DNA from: an uncultured Myxococcales bacterium
Lineage (GTDB): Bacteria > Myxococcota_A > UBA9042
Reading direction: 5' to 3'
Length of the DNA: 49,684 nt
Assembly (NCBI GenBank): GCA_903929795.1
Contig: CAIYWC010000187.1
Location: 1-49,684, forward strand
The first letter of the stretch is position 1, and each line of letters opens with the position of its first letter. Of the stretch, positions 41,111 to 49,684 are shown piece by piece. The position numbers and the translations under genes are program-made. Under the pieces are notes generated by a model. That model saw only the letters and a program-made list of their open reading frames with translations, had not been told where the DNA came from and did no database searches.

Positions 41111-44100
41111 GTGCTGGCGCAGTTTGACCCCGACATCGCCGCGTGGTTCCAGACGCGCTATGGCCAGCCTACCGCGGTGCAGGCGCAGACCTGGGCGGCG
41201 ATCGCGCAAGGCCAACATGTGCTCGCGACGGCGCCGACCGGCAGCGGCAAGACGCTTGCGGCGTTCTTCTGGCCGATGCACCAGCTGCTGACCGGCGCGT
41301 GGCCGACGGGCGCGCTCACGGTGCTGTACATCTCGCCGCTCAAGGCGCTGGCCGCGGACATCCAGCGCAACCTGCAGGCGCCGCTGGACGCGCTGACTGC
41401 GCAGCTGCGGGCGGCGGGCCGACCGGTGGTGGACATCCGCGTCCAGCTGCGCACGGGCGACACGACCCAGCTGGAGCGCCAGCGGATGCTGCGGCGGCCG
41501 CCCGAGATCCTGGCGACGACGCCCGAGAGCCTGCAGCTGCTGCTGCTGTCCGAGCGCGGCCGGGCGATGCTGGCGAGCGTGCGCCTGGTGGTGCTGGACG
41601 AAGTGCACGACGTGGCGCAGAGCCGCCGCGGCACGCTGCTGATGGCCGGCGTGGAGCAACTGGCTGATTTGGCGGAAGAACCGCAGCGCGTGGCGCTGTC
41701 GGCGACCGTGCGGCCGCTGGAGCGCATCGCGCGGTTTGTCGGCGGCTGGCAGCCCGATGGCCGGCCGCGGCCGGTGGCGGTTGTCGCGCCGCCGGGGCAA
41801 AAGACGCTGGCGCTGCAGGTGCGCGATCCGGCGTGGCAGGCGCCGCATGCGGAGGGCGAGGACGGCGCGTGGCCGGCGATCGTGCGGACGTGCCGGGAGA
41901 TCGCGTGGCAGCACACGAGCACGCTGTTTTTTACCGGCAGTCGGCGCAGCGCGGAACGGCTGGCGCGGCTGCTGGCGGCGGACGATGCCGAGCCGTGGGT
42001 CGCGGCGCATCACGGCTCGCTGTCGAAGGAAATTCGCCGCAGCGTGGAGCATCGGCTCGCGCGCGGGGAGCTGCGGGCGGTGGTGGCGACGTCCTCGCTG
42101 GAGCTGGGCATCGACATCGGCGAGCTGGATGAAGTCGTGCTGCTGGGCGCGCCGCGGTCGATCGCCTCGACGATTCAACGGGTTGGCCGCGCGGGACACC
42201 ACGTGGGCGCCACGAGTCACGGCACGCTGCTGCCGCTGCACGCGGTCGACGCGCTTGTCGCCGCGGCGCTTGTGCCGCTGGTCCGATCCGGAAAAACCGA
42301 GGAGATTCAGCCGATTGTCGCGCCGCTGGACGTGCTGCCGCAGCTGCTGATCGCCCTGTGCCTGACCCAGCCGCGCCAGCCCGACGCGCTGTACGATTTC
42401 GTGCGGCGCATCGACGCCTACCACGCGCTGGCCCGGACGGATTTCGATGGTGTTCTCGCGCTTTTGCGCGGCGCTTACGGCGACGCCCGCATGCCCGCGC
42501 TGCTGCCGCGGCTCGACGTGGACGCGTACGGCAACGTGCTGGCGCGCGCGGGGATGCGGCGGCTGCTGGCGCAATCCGGCGGCGTCATTCCGGACCGCGG
42601 CTACTTCACGGCACGCATCGCCGGCAGCGGCGCGCGGCTGGGCGAGCTGGACGAAGAGTTCGTGTGGGAACGCCGCGTGGGCGACGAATTCTCCATCGGC
42701 GCGCAGTCCTGGCGCATCGAGCACATCCTGGACGACGCCGTGGAAGTGTCCCCGGGTCGCGGCAGCCGGCCGATGGCGCCGTTCTGGCGTTCCGAGGACG
42801 AGGCGATGCCGGCGGCGCTGGCGCGGGAGGTCGCGGCGCTGCTACAGCAGCTGGATCGCGAGCGGCACAAACCCGTGGATCTGCCGCAGCTCGACGTGGC
42901 GGCGCAAGCGCGGCTGCGCGATCTGGTGACGCGCCAGGCGCGGGCGACGCGCGGGCTGCCGCACGCGACGCGCGTGGTGGTGGAGGCGTGTCCGTCGCCG
43001 GTGGCGCAGGGCGATGGCCCGGCGGGGCAAAACCTGCAGATTATCGTGCACGCGCCGTGGGGCGGGATGGCGCTGCGGCCGTGGGCGCTGGCGCTGCAGG
43101 CGGCGGCGGAGCTGGACCGCGGCGAGCTGTGGGTGGTGACGGCGACGGACTTCTGCCTGGGCATCGCCGCGCCGTGTCCGCTGGACGACGTGGTGGACCT
43201 GCTGCGGCGCGTGACGAGCGATCGCGTGGAGCCGCTGCTGCGGCAATCCTTGGGAAAGACCGGGCTGTTTGGCGCGCGCTTTCGCGAGGCGGCGGGGCGA
43301 TCGCTGCTGCTGCCGCGACGGCCGGACAAGCGGATTCCGCTGTGGGTGACGCGCCAGCGCGCCAAGCAGCTGCTGCAGCTGGTCGGTCCGCTGGCGGATT
43401 TTCCCTTGATTGCCGAGGTTTGGCGCACGTGCCTGACCGAGTGGATGGACCTGCCGGCGCTGACGCTGCAACTGAACGCGCTGGCGGACGGCGCGATCGC
43501 GCTGGACATGGTGCGCACGGCCGAGCCGTCGCCGCTGGCGCACGGGCTGATTTGGAGCGCGGTGAACGACGCGATGTACGCGGACGATGTGCCGGGGCAG
43601 CAGGTGCCGCTGGGCGAACTTGCGGTCCAGGCGGCGGCGCGCGACGACGCGTTTCGGGTCCCGCGGACGGTGCTGGATGCGCTGCGCGGGCGGCTGCTGC
43701 GGACGCTGCCCGGCTGGCTGCCGACGGATCTCGCGGATGCGCGCGCGTGGCTGTACGACCACGTCCTCGCGGCGCCGGAGACGTGGCGAGCGCTGCATCG
43801 CGCGGCGCTGGCGGAAGGCGCGGATTGGCCGCTGGATTTGGCGGGCGAAATGGTGACGGTGGCGGGCGGCGTGGCGCGGCGGGATCGCGGGCCGGGGCTC
43901 GTGCGCGCGTTGGCGGAGCCGGACGCGCTGGCGCCCTTGCTGCTGGAAGTGCTCGGCCAGCATGGACCGCTGGCGCCGCAGGATCTGGCGGCCCTGTTTG
44001 GCCTTCCAGTGGCGCAGATCGCCGCGGCGCTGGAGCCGGCGCGCGCGCAGCTGCAGGCGCTGCTGCGGCCGGTGTGCGCGGGCGCTGACGCGGTGCTGTG

Positions 44101-45361
44101 GCTGCTGCCCGAGCACATGGAGCGGCTGCTGCGGCTGGCGCGCGCGGCGCAGCGACCCCGCCTGGATCCGATGCCTCTGGCGCGTTGGCCGGCGTGGCGG
44201 GCGCATTGGCAGGGGCTGGGCGATGCCGGCGAGGCGCTGTCGCCGGGACCGGAGCAGCTGGAGCACGCGCTGCGGCCGCTTTTTGGCCTGCCGGTGGCGG
44301 CGGCGCTGTGGGAATCGGACGTGCTGCCGGCGCGCGTCGTCGATTACCAGCCGGCGTGGCTGGATGCGCTGACGGACCAGACCGATCTGCTGTGGCTGGG
44401 TAGCGCGGCGCACAAGGTCGCGTTCCTGCCGCGGCAGGCGCTCGAGCTGTTTCACGACGGGCCGTTGGCGCCGCAGACGCTGCTGCCGGATCCGTTCGCG
44501 CGCTACACCGTGGAGGCGCTGGCGCAACGGCAGGGCCGGCAACTGGCGGACGTTGCGACCCAGCTGTGGCACCTGGCGTTCGAGGGCGCGGTGACCAATG
44601 ACAGCGTGCAGGCGCTGCGCCAAGGGCTGCGCACGGATTTTGCCCCGCCGGCGGATCCGCCGCAGCCCCGGCGGCTCGGACGGTCGATGAGCCAGGCGCG
44701 GCTGCACCCGGGGGCGTGGCAGGCGCTGGTGGTGACCCCGGCGGCGGACGCGCTGGAGCAGGCGGAGCGCGACAAGGAGCGCGTGCGGCAGCTGGCGGAC
44801 CGCCATGGCATCCTGTTTCGCGAGGCGCTGGTGCACGAGGTGGCGCCGCTGGGCTGGCAGCGGCTGCTGCCGACGATGCGCGCGCTGGAGCTGGGCGGCG
44901 AGTTGGTGGCGGGGCACTTTGTCGACGGCGTGAACGGCCTGCAGCTGGCGGCGCCGCGCGCGCTGGAGCGGCTGCGCGTCGCGCTGGAACCGCGGCCGAT
45001 GTGGCACGCGGCGCAGGATCCGGCATCGGCGTGCGGGCTGGACGTGGCGGGGCTGCGCGGCTGGCTGCCGGCGCGCGTGGCGGGGACGCACCTGCTGTGG
45101 CACGGCGAGGTGCTTGTCGCGATCGTGCGGCGCGGCGGTGCGCTGTTGGAGCCGCTGGTCCCGGCGGACGACAGCCGGCTCGGCGCGTGCCTCAGCGCGT
45201 TCCTGGCGCGGACGATGCGGGCGCAAAGCGGCAGCCACGGCTGGGTGATTGCCAAGATCGGCGACGAAGCGGCCTCGCGGTCACCGTATCGCGAGCTTTT
45301 GGACACGCTGGGCTTTCATGCTGAGATGCAGGACATGGCCTGGCGGCGCTGGGCGGGCTGA
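41111..45361 (+). CDS. lhr: Lhr-type ATP-dependent helicase (large, with C-terminal region)
   Basis: A 1416-residue superfamily 2 helicase. Motifs: Q-like YGQPTAVQAQTW (17-28), Walker A APTGSGKT (41-48), TSPLKALAADIQRNL-like motif Ia, TTPESLQLLL, DEVHD (Asp163), SATVRPLE (motif III), then in the second RecA domain AAHHGSLSKEIRR, VVATSSLELGIDIG and QRVGRAGHHVGATSHG. This is followed by the Lhr winged-helix and beta-bundle core and a long C-terminal half (about 860 on), as in E. coli Lhr (about 1540 residues), a repair-linked 3'-5' helicase. The start is GTG at 41111 after a strong GGAGG site; N-terminal FDPDIAAWFQTRYG matches the family start. The C-terminal half is Leu/Ala-rich and diverged. 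Family assignment is firm. Confidence 0.92.
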   Translation: MLAQFDPDIAAWFQTRYGQPTAVQAQTWAAIAQGQHVLATAPTGSGKTLAAFFWPMHQLLTGAWPTGALTVLYISPLKALAADIQRNLQAPLDALTAQLRAAGRPVVDIRVQLRTGDTTQLERQRMLRRPPEILATTPESLQLLLLSERGRAMLASVRLVVLDEVHDVAQSRRGTLLMAGVEQLADLAEEPQRVALSATVRPLERIARFVGGWQPDGRPRPVAVVAPPGQKTLALQVRDPAWQAPHAEGEDGAWPAIVRTCREIAWQHTSTLFFTGSRRSAERLARLLAADDAEPWVAAHHGSLSKEIRRSVEHRLARGELRAVVATSSLELGIDIGELDEVVLLGAPRSIASTIQRVGRAGHHVGATSHGTLLPLHAVDALVAAALVPLVRSGKTEEIQPIVAPLDVLPQLLIALCLTQPRQPDALYDFVRRIDAYHALARTDFDGVLALLRGAYGDARMPALLPRLDVDAYGNVLARAGMRRLLAQSGGVIPDRGYFTARIAGSGARLGELDEEFVWERRVGDEFSIGAQSWRIEHILDDAVEVSPGRGSRPMAPFWRSEDEAMPAALAREVAALLQQLDRERHKPVDLPQLDVAAQARLRDLVTRQARATRGLPHATRVVVEACPSPVAQGDGPAGQNLQIIVHAPWGGMALRPWALALQAAAELDRGELWVVTATDFCLGIAAPCPLDDVVDLLRRVTSDRVEPLLRQSLGKTGLFGARFREAAGRSLLLPRRPDKRIPLWVTRQRAKQLLQLVGPLADFPLIAEVWRTCLTEWMDLPALTLQLNALADGAIALDMVRTAEPSPLAHGLIWSAVNDAMYADDVPGQQVPLGELAVQAAARDDAFRVPRTVLDALRGRLLRTLPGWLPTDLADARAWLYDHVLAAPETWRALHRAALAEGADWPLDLAGEMVTVAGGVARRDRGPGLVRALAEPDALAPLLLEVLGQHGPLAPQDLAALFGLPVAQIAAALEPARAQLQALLRPVCAGADAVLWLLPEHMERLLRLARAAQRPRLDPMPLARWPAWRAHWQGLGDAGEALSPGPEQLEHALRPLFGLPVAAALWESDVLPARVVDYQPAWLDALTDQTDLLWLGSAAHKVAFLPRQALELFHDGPLAPQTLLPDPFARYTVEALAQRQGRQLADVATQLWHLAFEGAVTNDSVQALRQGLRTDFAPPADPPQPRRLGRSMSQARLHPGAWQALVVTPAADALEQAERDKERVRQLADRHGILFREALVHEVAPLGWQRLLPTMRALELGGELVAGHFVDGVNGLQLAAPRALERLRVALEPRPMWHAAQDPASACGLDVAGLRGWLPARVAGTHLLWHGEVLVAIVRRGGALLEPLVPADDSRLGACLSAFLARTMRAQSGSHGWVIAKIGDEAASRSPYRELLDTLGFHAEMQDMAWRRWAG

Positions 45362-45406
45362 CGGCGGCGACAACGTCATGCCAAGCGCGCGGCGACGGCA
45401 GTTCTT

Positions 45407-45844
45407 GTGACGGCAGAATCGCTACACGCGTCCCCGTCCTTGGCCGGAAAATCGCTTGTGGAACACGCGCACCGCACGATCATCGCGCCGTTGCACTTCC
45501 GCGCCGTGGAGCCGCTGGGCATCACGACGGCCGCTGAGCGCGCGGTGGGGCCCAAGCGCTCGGATTTAAACCCGTTTGTGCTGCACGCCGACGAGGTGCT
45601 GACCGATTCCGCCACGGACGCGGCGTCGGCGGCGCTGATGGTCGGCGACGAGTCGTACGCCGGCTCGCGGTCGTTCTACCGGCTGGAACGCGCGGTGCGC
45701 GAGCTGACCGGCACCCGCAACGTGGTGCCGGCGACCGAACAACTTGACACGACCCGCGCCAACGTGGAATTCCTCGGTGGCGATGCGCCGGTCGGGCGGC
45801 GTCGACTGGGCCGTGGCGGCGCAGAGTGGCGGGGTCAGCCATGA
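45407..45844 (+). pseudogene. Tryptophanase/tyrosine phenol-lyase remnant
   Basis: A 145-codon fragment that matches only the N-terminal third of tryptophanase/TPL-type beta-eliminating lyases: FRAVEPLGITTAAER, LTDSATDAASAAL, MVGDESYAGSRSFYRLERAVRELTGTRNVVPAT, then DTTRANVEFLGGDA. The segment around the THQGR PLP-phosphate loop is missing: the frame jumps from VVPAT to LDTT, where complete enzymes have some 30 more residues. After GGDA the sequence becomes an Arg/Gly-rich out-of-family end. The PLP lysine and most of the active site are absent, so no enzyme is made. The fragment opens with GTG at 45407; the intact gene may have started upstream. It looks like the debris of a deletion at the junction with the following GT-C-like gene. 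Confidence 0.78.
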
Positions 45845-45896
45845 GGAATGTCGAATGTGGACGGGAAGTTCAACGGGGCGCTCGCTTGGAGCGGTG

Positions 45897-48065
45897 ATGC
45901 GCTGCCACAGGGTTGGCATGTCGGAGCGCAAGTTGCCGGCCCGCCAGACCCGGGGCGGATACACGTGGAGTCGATGGCTTCCAGGCGTGGCCCTTCTGGC
46001 AGCGCTCGGCTGGCCCGGATCCGGTGCGTTCGCCAACCAGCCGACTCCGCGAGTCATCCCTCCCGGCCGCGAGGCGCAGGTCAGCGCGTTCGTCTCGGCG
46101 GCCAGTGCTTCCTGCTGTGCGGGCCGCGATTTCGATATCGTCGTTGACAAGAGCTCCCTGCGCGTTGACGTGTCGGAGCTGCTCGGCACGCCAGCGCACA
46201 TTCAGATCTCAGATTCCGGCGCGTCCGCAACCTCGGCGAATGACATCGTGTTGGCGTGTGATCCGTCTCCCTGCAGCGCCGTCGCCTCCCAACGGGCAGC
46301 AGCTTTGGTCGCGGCGCTGGCGCGACAACGCCCTGCATTTGCCGACCGCGTTTGGCAGGCACCGCCCGTGGAACCTCCGCGGCAGCGTCCCGTCACTGAC
46401 GAGGCGGCCATTCCCATGCTCCTCGCGATTGCCGCGTGGGCTCTGCAGCGGCTTTGGCACAATCGGCACCAGATGCTGCGTGCGACCTGGCAGTTGCGCG
46501 CGGTCGGTCTGTTGGCCTTCGCCGTTGCCGCTTGGTTCTGGCCTGCGCACGGGGTTCTACACGATCACAACTCGTTTGCTGGCCGCACGGGATGCGCCAG
46601 TCTGCCCGCATGCGAAGGCGACCCGCGGGGGGCGGCATGGAGTGTTCCTGCGTTGGTCGGGTATGGCCTGTTTTTTCGGTTGATCCCCTATCATTTGCAC
46701 ACGGTCGTCGGGCTCAACCTCGCCTTGACGGTGTTGACGCTGGCATTGGCGATGTCGGTCCTGGAGCGACTGGCCACCCTCGCAGGTTCTTCACGCACGG
46801 GCCGAATGGCCGCCGCGTTACTGCCATGGCTCGCGATCCAGCATCCGGTGTGGCTGCGGCTCGCTGTCTCCGAGTCCATGTGGCCGTACATGCTCCTGTT
46901 GCTGGTCGCCGCGGCTTGGGCCGCCTTGGACGCGCGCCTCAATCCGGGGCTGTGGGGTTGGCCCGTCGCTCTTTGCCTGCTCGTCTTCGCTGCCACGGCC
47001 AACCTGGCGGGTCTTGGACTATTGGCACTGGTCGTTGTCGCGCCCTGGTGCTGGAGGCCGACCGGGATGATGCGCCTGCAGCGTGCGCAATGGGTGGTGC
47101 TCTTGGCGACGGCCGCGGCCATGGTCCGCGTGATGAAGCCCGTCTTCCTCGAACTTCCGCGATTGCTACACGTCGCCGGCGGCCAGTCGCCTGTCGCGCT
47201 CGTCCTGCGGTCTGCCACGCGGCAACTGTTTGCCGATCCGTCCATCACCCCTGCCGGGCTGGGGATTCTCGCTCTGCTGGCTGTCATTCCGATCTGGCGC
47301 GCGGGGCGTTGGTCCGTCCCACTGGTGCTCGCCTTCCTCCTTGTGGAAGGGCCGCTAGCCAACCAAGTCAGCCTGGACGTCGGCTACCCGACGCGGTTCT
47401 TGCACGGACACGCTTCCCTCCTGTTCTCGCTCTTGGCAGCGGCGGTCGGCGCGGGTTGGCTGGTGTGTCGGCTGCCGGAACGCATCCCGGCGCTCTGGCG
47501 CGGCGTGGCGATTTGGCTTGCGATTTGGCCAACGTGGCTGTGGGCAGCGGAAGGTCGCCAGTTGCTGCACTTGCGCACGGCGCGGTCGGAAGAGGCGGAT
47601 CTGCTCGACGACTGGCTGCCGAAGCTACCCTTTCACAATGTGCTCCTCGTCGCGCCGGACATATTGCCGCGGTTGGACCCCTCCTGTCAGGATTCCGACC
47701 CGGTGGAAGTCATGTTTCCGGTTGGCGAATATGCGGCGGCGCAAGCGCGTCTCAGCCGGCTGTACCGCGATCCAGTGCCGATTGATCGGTTGGACCTGAA
47801 TTCGCCTCAGCAGTCCAAGACATTGGTCTACGTTGGCGGTTCGTTGCAGGCGTTCCTTCAGTGCGAAATACGGCGGGGCGTTGTCCCCGCGTCCTTGGAA
47901 CAACCGATGCTGCAAGAGCTGCGTCGTCGGTTTCTCTTCCAGCCAGTCCTGACAGCAGACGTCGCAACGGCTCAGGATCCGCGGGTGGCCATGCGCATGG
48001 CGGCGGACCGCAAGTCGAAGATGACTATCGGCTTCTACTGGCTCGTTCGGAAACCGGGCCCGTAA
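45897..48065 (+). CDS. GT-C-like multi-pass membrane protein with N-terminal exported domain
   Basis: A 722-residue protein. The ATG at 45897 has GGAG 5 bases upstream; ATG 45918 (MSERKLPARQ) is the alternative. An N-terminal signal or first helix (WLPGVALLAALGWPGSGAFA) is followed by about 140 non-membrane residues with two adjacent Cys (SASCCAGRDFD) and CDPSPC. Then come about ten hydrophobic helices (from AAIPMLLAIAAWALQRLW, about 205, to about 555) and a soluble C-terminal part of 160 residues (LLDDWLPKLPFHNVLLVAPDILPRLD ... FYWLVRKPGP). This plan (loop HGVLHDHNSFAGR after a helix, long helical bundle, soluble end) resembles dolichol-phosphate-mannosyltransferase-like GT-C proteins, but I recognise no family. 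Its codon and base usage is less GC-rich than the helicase gene. It sits right after the tryptophanase remnant. Confidence 0.65.
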   Translation: MRCHRVGMSERKLPARQTRGGYTWSRWLPGVALLAALGWPGSGAFANQPTPRVIPPGREAQVSAFVSAASASCCAGRDFDIVVDKSSLRVDVSELLGTPAHIQISDSGASATSANDIVLACDPSPCSAVASQRAAALVAALARQRPAFADRVWQAPPVEPPRQRPVTDEAAIPMLLAIAAWALQRLWHNRHQMLRATWQLRAVGLLAFAVAAWFWPAHGVLHDHNSFAGRTGCASLPACEGDPRGAAWSVPALVGYGLFFRLIPYHLHTVVGLNLALTVLTLALAMSVLERLATLAGSSRTGRMAAALLPWLAIQHPVWLRLAVSESMWPYMLLLLVAAAWAALDARLNPGLWGWPVALCLLVFAATANLAGLGLLALVVVAPWCWRPTGMMRLQRAQWVVLLATAAAMVRVMKPVFLELPRLLHVAGGQSPVALVLRSATRQLFADPSITPAGLGILALLAVIPIWRAGRWSVPLVLAFLLVEGPLANQVSLDVGYPTRFLHGHASLLFSLLAAAVGAGWLVCRLPERIPALWRGVAIWLAIWPTWLWAAEGRQLLHLRTARSEEADLLDDWLPKLPFHNVLLVAPDILPRLDPSCQDSDPVEVMFPVGEYAAAQARLSRLYRDPVPIDRLDLNSPQQSKTLVYVGGSLQAFLQCEIRRGVVPASLEQPMLQELRRRFLFQPVLTADVATAQDPRVAMRMAADRKSKMTIGFYWLVRKPGP

Positions 48066-48350
48066 GCGGGACGTTGAGGTGGAAACGCGGTCGTGTCAGC
48101 AGTTCTTTTCCACGTCGATTCCGGTGCCTCATCGGCAATGGCGCGCAGCCGCCGCCGCCACGCCGCTGGCGGAATCTGCGCGGGGAACCGACCGGAATGA
48201 AATGGACCTCGTTCCGACCGCGCTCGGTGGTCGGACGCCCGGTGCGTCTCGCCCACTGCGCGCCGCGCTTGGCCGCTGGCTGGGGCGCGAAGCTCGTAAT
48301 TTCGTCGACTTGCGTCGCGAGAGAGTGAACGGATTTGCGAGGATCGACGG
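48066..48350. other. Intergenic region between convergent genes
   Basis: These 285 bases lie between the GT-C-like gene (+) and the DUF2079-like remnant (-). I see no terminator hairpin with T-run, no credible small gene and no inverted-repeat mobile-element end. Confidence 0.4.
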
Positions 48351-49559
48351 TCAGCGCACCGATTCGGGTGGAAAGTGGTAGAGGCTTATCCCGCGATCCT
48401 CAGCCACTTTCTTGCCGTGACGCTGTTGAATAAAGCCACGCAAGCTGCGCTGCAAGAAAACGTAATCTCTGGACAAATGGAGGTCGGGATCCTCTACAAA
48501 CTCACTGGCATTGGCGACGAGGTAGTCCTCTCTGATCATCAGCCACTCGATCGGCACGGGGAACACCCGCAGTTCCTTCTTGCCGGTCTGCAGGTTGGTC
48601 GGAAAGAGCGCGGCCAAAGGATAGGTGTTCGGGCAGTATTCGGTGAGGATCGGACCGAATCCAGCGGCGGTCAGGCATGCGCCTCGGCCTTGCGTCTGAG
48701 GGGCCAAAGCGCTGGCCGCCACCATGCTGTCATCGACGGGCATCAGCCATGGATAGACCATTTCGGTCAAACTGTGGTGACGTTCCTGGGTTCCATCGAA
48801 GCCGTAGATGGCGGCAACCGAGATCATTCCAAGCCGCAGAGACCACTTTCTACTCACCTCGGGAAGCCCCAGCCTCCGGTAGAGCGGTTCGTGGCGGTAA
48901 CCATCCATCATGCCGGCCAGAATCAACCCCAAGAGCGGAATCACACTCCCCGAGCGGAGTCCTCGGAACAGAATGTAAGAGAAATTCAGCGAAATGACCA
49001 CCAAGAACCTGGGACTCATGCACAGCAATCCACCCAAGGACAACAAGAACATCAGGACTTTGGGCGCCTCCCGCAATGCCGTCAAGCCAAGACTATTCAG
49101 CACCGAAACCGGCGAAAACTCGCCGGAAGAGCCCTGCCATTTGTGGAGCAAATTGACGACAAAACTCGTATCCCGAAAGTAGCTGAACTCGATCGCCATG
49201 CCCACCAATGGCAGAATCATGAGTGCCACCGAAATGGCGGTACCGATGCGAGCCGACCGCCTCAATGTCGAATTCGATGCCCGTAACTCCACGGCAAACC
49301 AGCTGAGTGCGGCCAGATGACCGGCGATGGGATGGGAAAAGTTGAATAGCAAAACCCAAAACATCCACCATCGGTACTGCGCCCGGACGTAGAACATGTA
49401 GGCGATCGGCGCCAGCGCGAGATCATAGGAGAGCACCGACTCGTGGTTGAAAGCGCCGATAAACCAGGGGTTCAAGAGAAACAGCGCAGAAATCGAAACC
49501 GCCTCCATTCCAGTCGCGCGCAGCTTCAGGAGCCGGCTCGTCGCAAGGTAACGGCCCCA
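48351..49559 (-). pseudogene. 5'-truncated DUF2079-like membrane protein
   Basis: About 400 codons open on the - strand resemble the C-terminal three quarters of DUF2079-type membrane proteins. They begin WWGRYLATSRLLKL, then a helix to SALFLLNPWFIGAFNHESVLSYDLALAPIAYMFYV (the family's conserved extracytoplasmic NP...F..D.LA segment), further helices at about 49360-48900, and a soluble C-terminal region with CLTAAGFGPILTEYCPN and RDYVFLQRSLRGFIQQRHG. The first family helices are missing. Extending the frame upstream gives only Arg-rich sequence that overlaps the next gene on the other strand (ATG 49618); the first internal ATG is at 49508. The base composition is visibly poorer in G+C than the rest of the window. 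It is most likely a decayed, transferred gene, less likely a short functional variant. Confidence 0.6.
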
Positions 49560-49617
49560 CCAACCCCATCTTCCGCCAGCGCGCGCCCGCCGACACACTC
49601 CGACCCGGAGGTGTCCC

Positions 49618-49684
49618 ATGCAATCCACGACCCTGTTGACCGAAAACTTCACCCTGCGTAAATCCACCCGCCGCGACCCTTGGA
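49618..49684 (+). CDS. Start of an unidentified gene (cut by the window edge)
   Basis: An ATG at 49618 with an excellent GGAGG site at 49607-49611 opens a frame that stays open for the 22 codons visible, beginning MQSTTLLTENFTLRKSTRRD and reaching a Trp. No signal peptide is apparent. The fragment is too short to assign. It overlaps the upstream out-of-frame extension of the DUF2079-like remnant on the other strand, which supports that remnant being truncated. Confidence 0.6.
   Translation, partial: MQSTTLLTENFTLRKSTRRDPW

Noticed and set aside
45897..48065. DUF2079-like protein, as the neighbour on the other strand
   Set aside because: The helix pattern and loop motifs differ, and a long non-membrane N-terminal domain is present.
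1..49684. tRNA, rRNA, riboswitch or insertion-sequence ends
   Set aside because: No T-loop/anticodon pattern, conserved rRNA stretch, aptamer-like leader or transposase motif was found on either strand by eye.

Overview
The window is GC-rich and almost fully coding. It carries what one expects of a predatory or social, Myxococcota/Bradymonadota-like (former Deltaproteobacteria) bacterium: many secreted lipoproteins with Asp/Ala-rich linkers and Cys-rich repeats (MopE-type metal-binding motifs, CDDGN-type repeats, TSP1, glycine-rich, DUF1566), a Ser/Thr kinase with a zinc ribbon, a TPR protein with a likely PEGA domain, and multi-domain histidine kinases. The phylum is inferred from gene content; no rRNA or marker gene is present, and I found no tRNA, CRISPR array or insertion sequence.

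Layout. 1-3043 (-): a MopE-repeat lipoprotein that runs off the left edge and carries a one-base frameshift. 3348-5090: a UbiB/AarF kinase and a MaoC-type hydratase. 5111-7363 (-): an AAC(3)-like acyltransferase fused to an alpha/alpha toroid. 7648-12475: three lipoproteins and a radical SAM enzyme; two of the lipoprotein genes overlap. 12586-19110 (+): a TetR gene flanked by two copies of one operator-like sequence, then two FtsX/MacB-type permeases, a LolA-like periplasmic protein, an outer-membrane barrel and an ABC ATPase, which together look like a trans-envelope lipid or lipoprotein exporter. 19243-21525: two divergent DUF1566 lipoproteins. 21540-25371: an aldo/keto reductase with a duplicated 5' end, a GYF-type protein, a GT-C-like membrane protein and an FmdB zinc ribbon. 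25546-28791: Ser/Thr kinase, TPR/PEGA protein and monothiol glutaredoxin-like protein. 28855-33126 (-): a HEYSH peptidase/propeller/barrel protein and a lone 2-oxoacid dehydrogenase E1-alpha.

33308-38889 (+) is the most interesting block. It encodes a receiver-histidine kinase, a PilZ-like domain fused to a PhcB-type (3-hydroxy fatty acid methyl ester) methyltransferase, and a six-helix membrane kinase-receiver-kinase. The parts match those of the Ralstonia Phc quorum-sensing system but are arranged and fused differently, so this may be an undescribed cell-cell signalling module. 39105-45361 (+) holds a translationally coupled ABC permease/ATPase pair and an Lhr-type helicase.

45407-49684 looks degraded or acquired: a tryptophanase remnant, a GT-C-like membrane protein, and a 5'-truncated DUF2079-like membrane protein of visibly lower GC, which runs into the start of an intact gene at the right edge.
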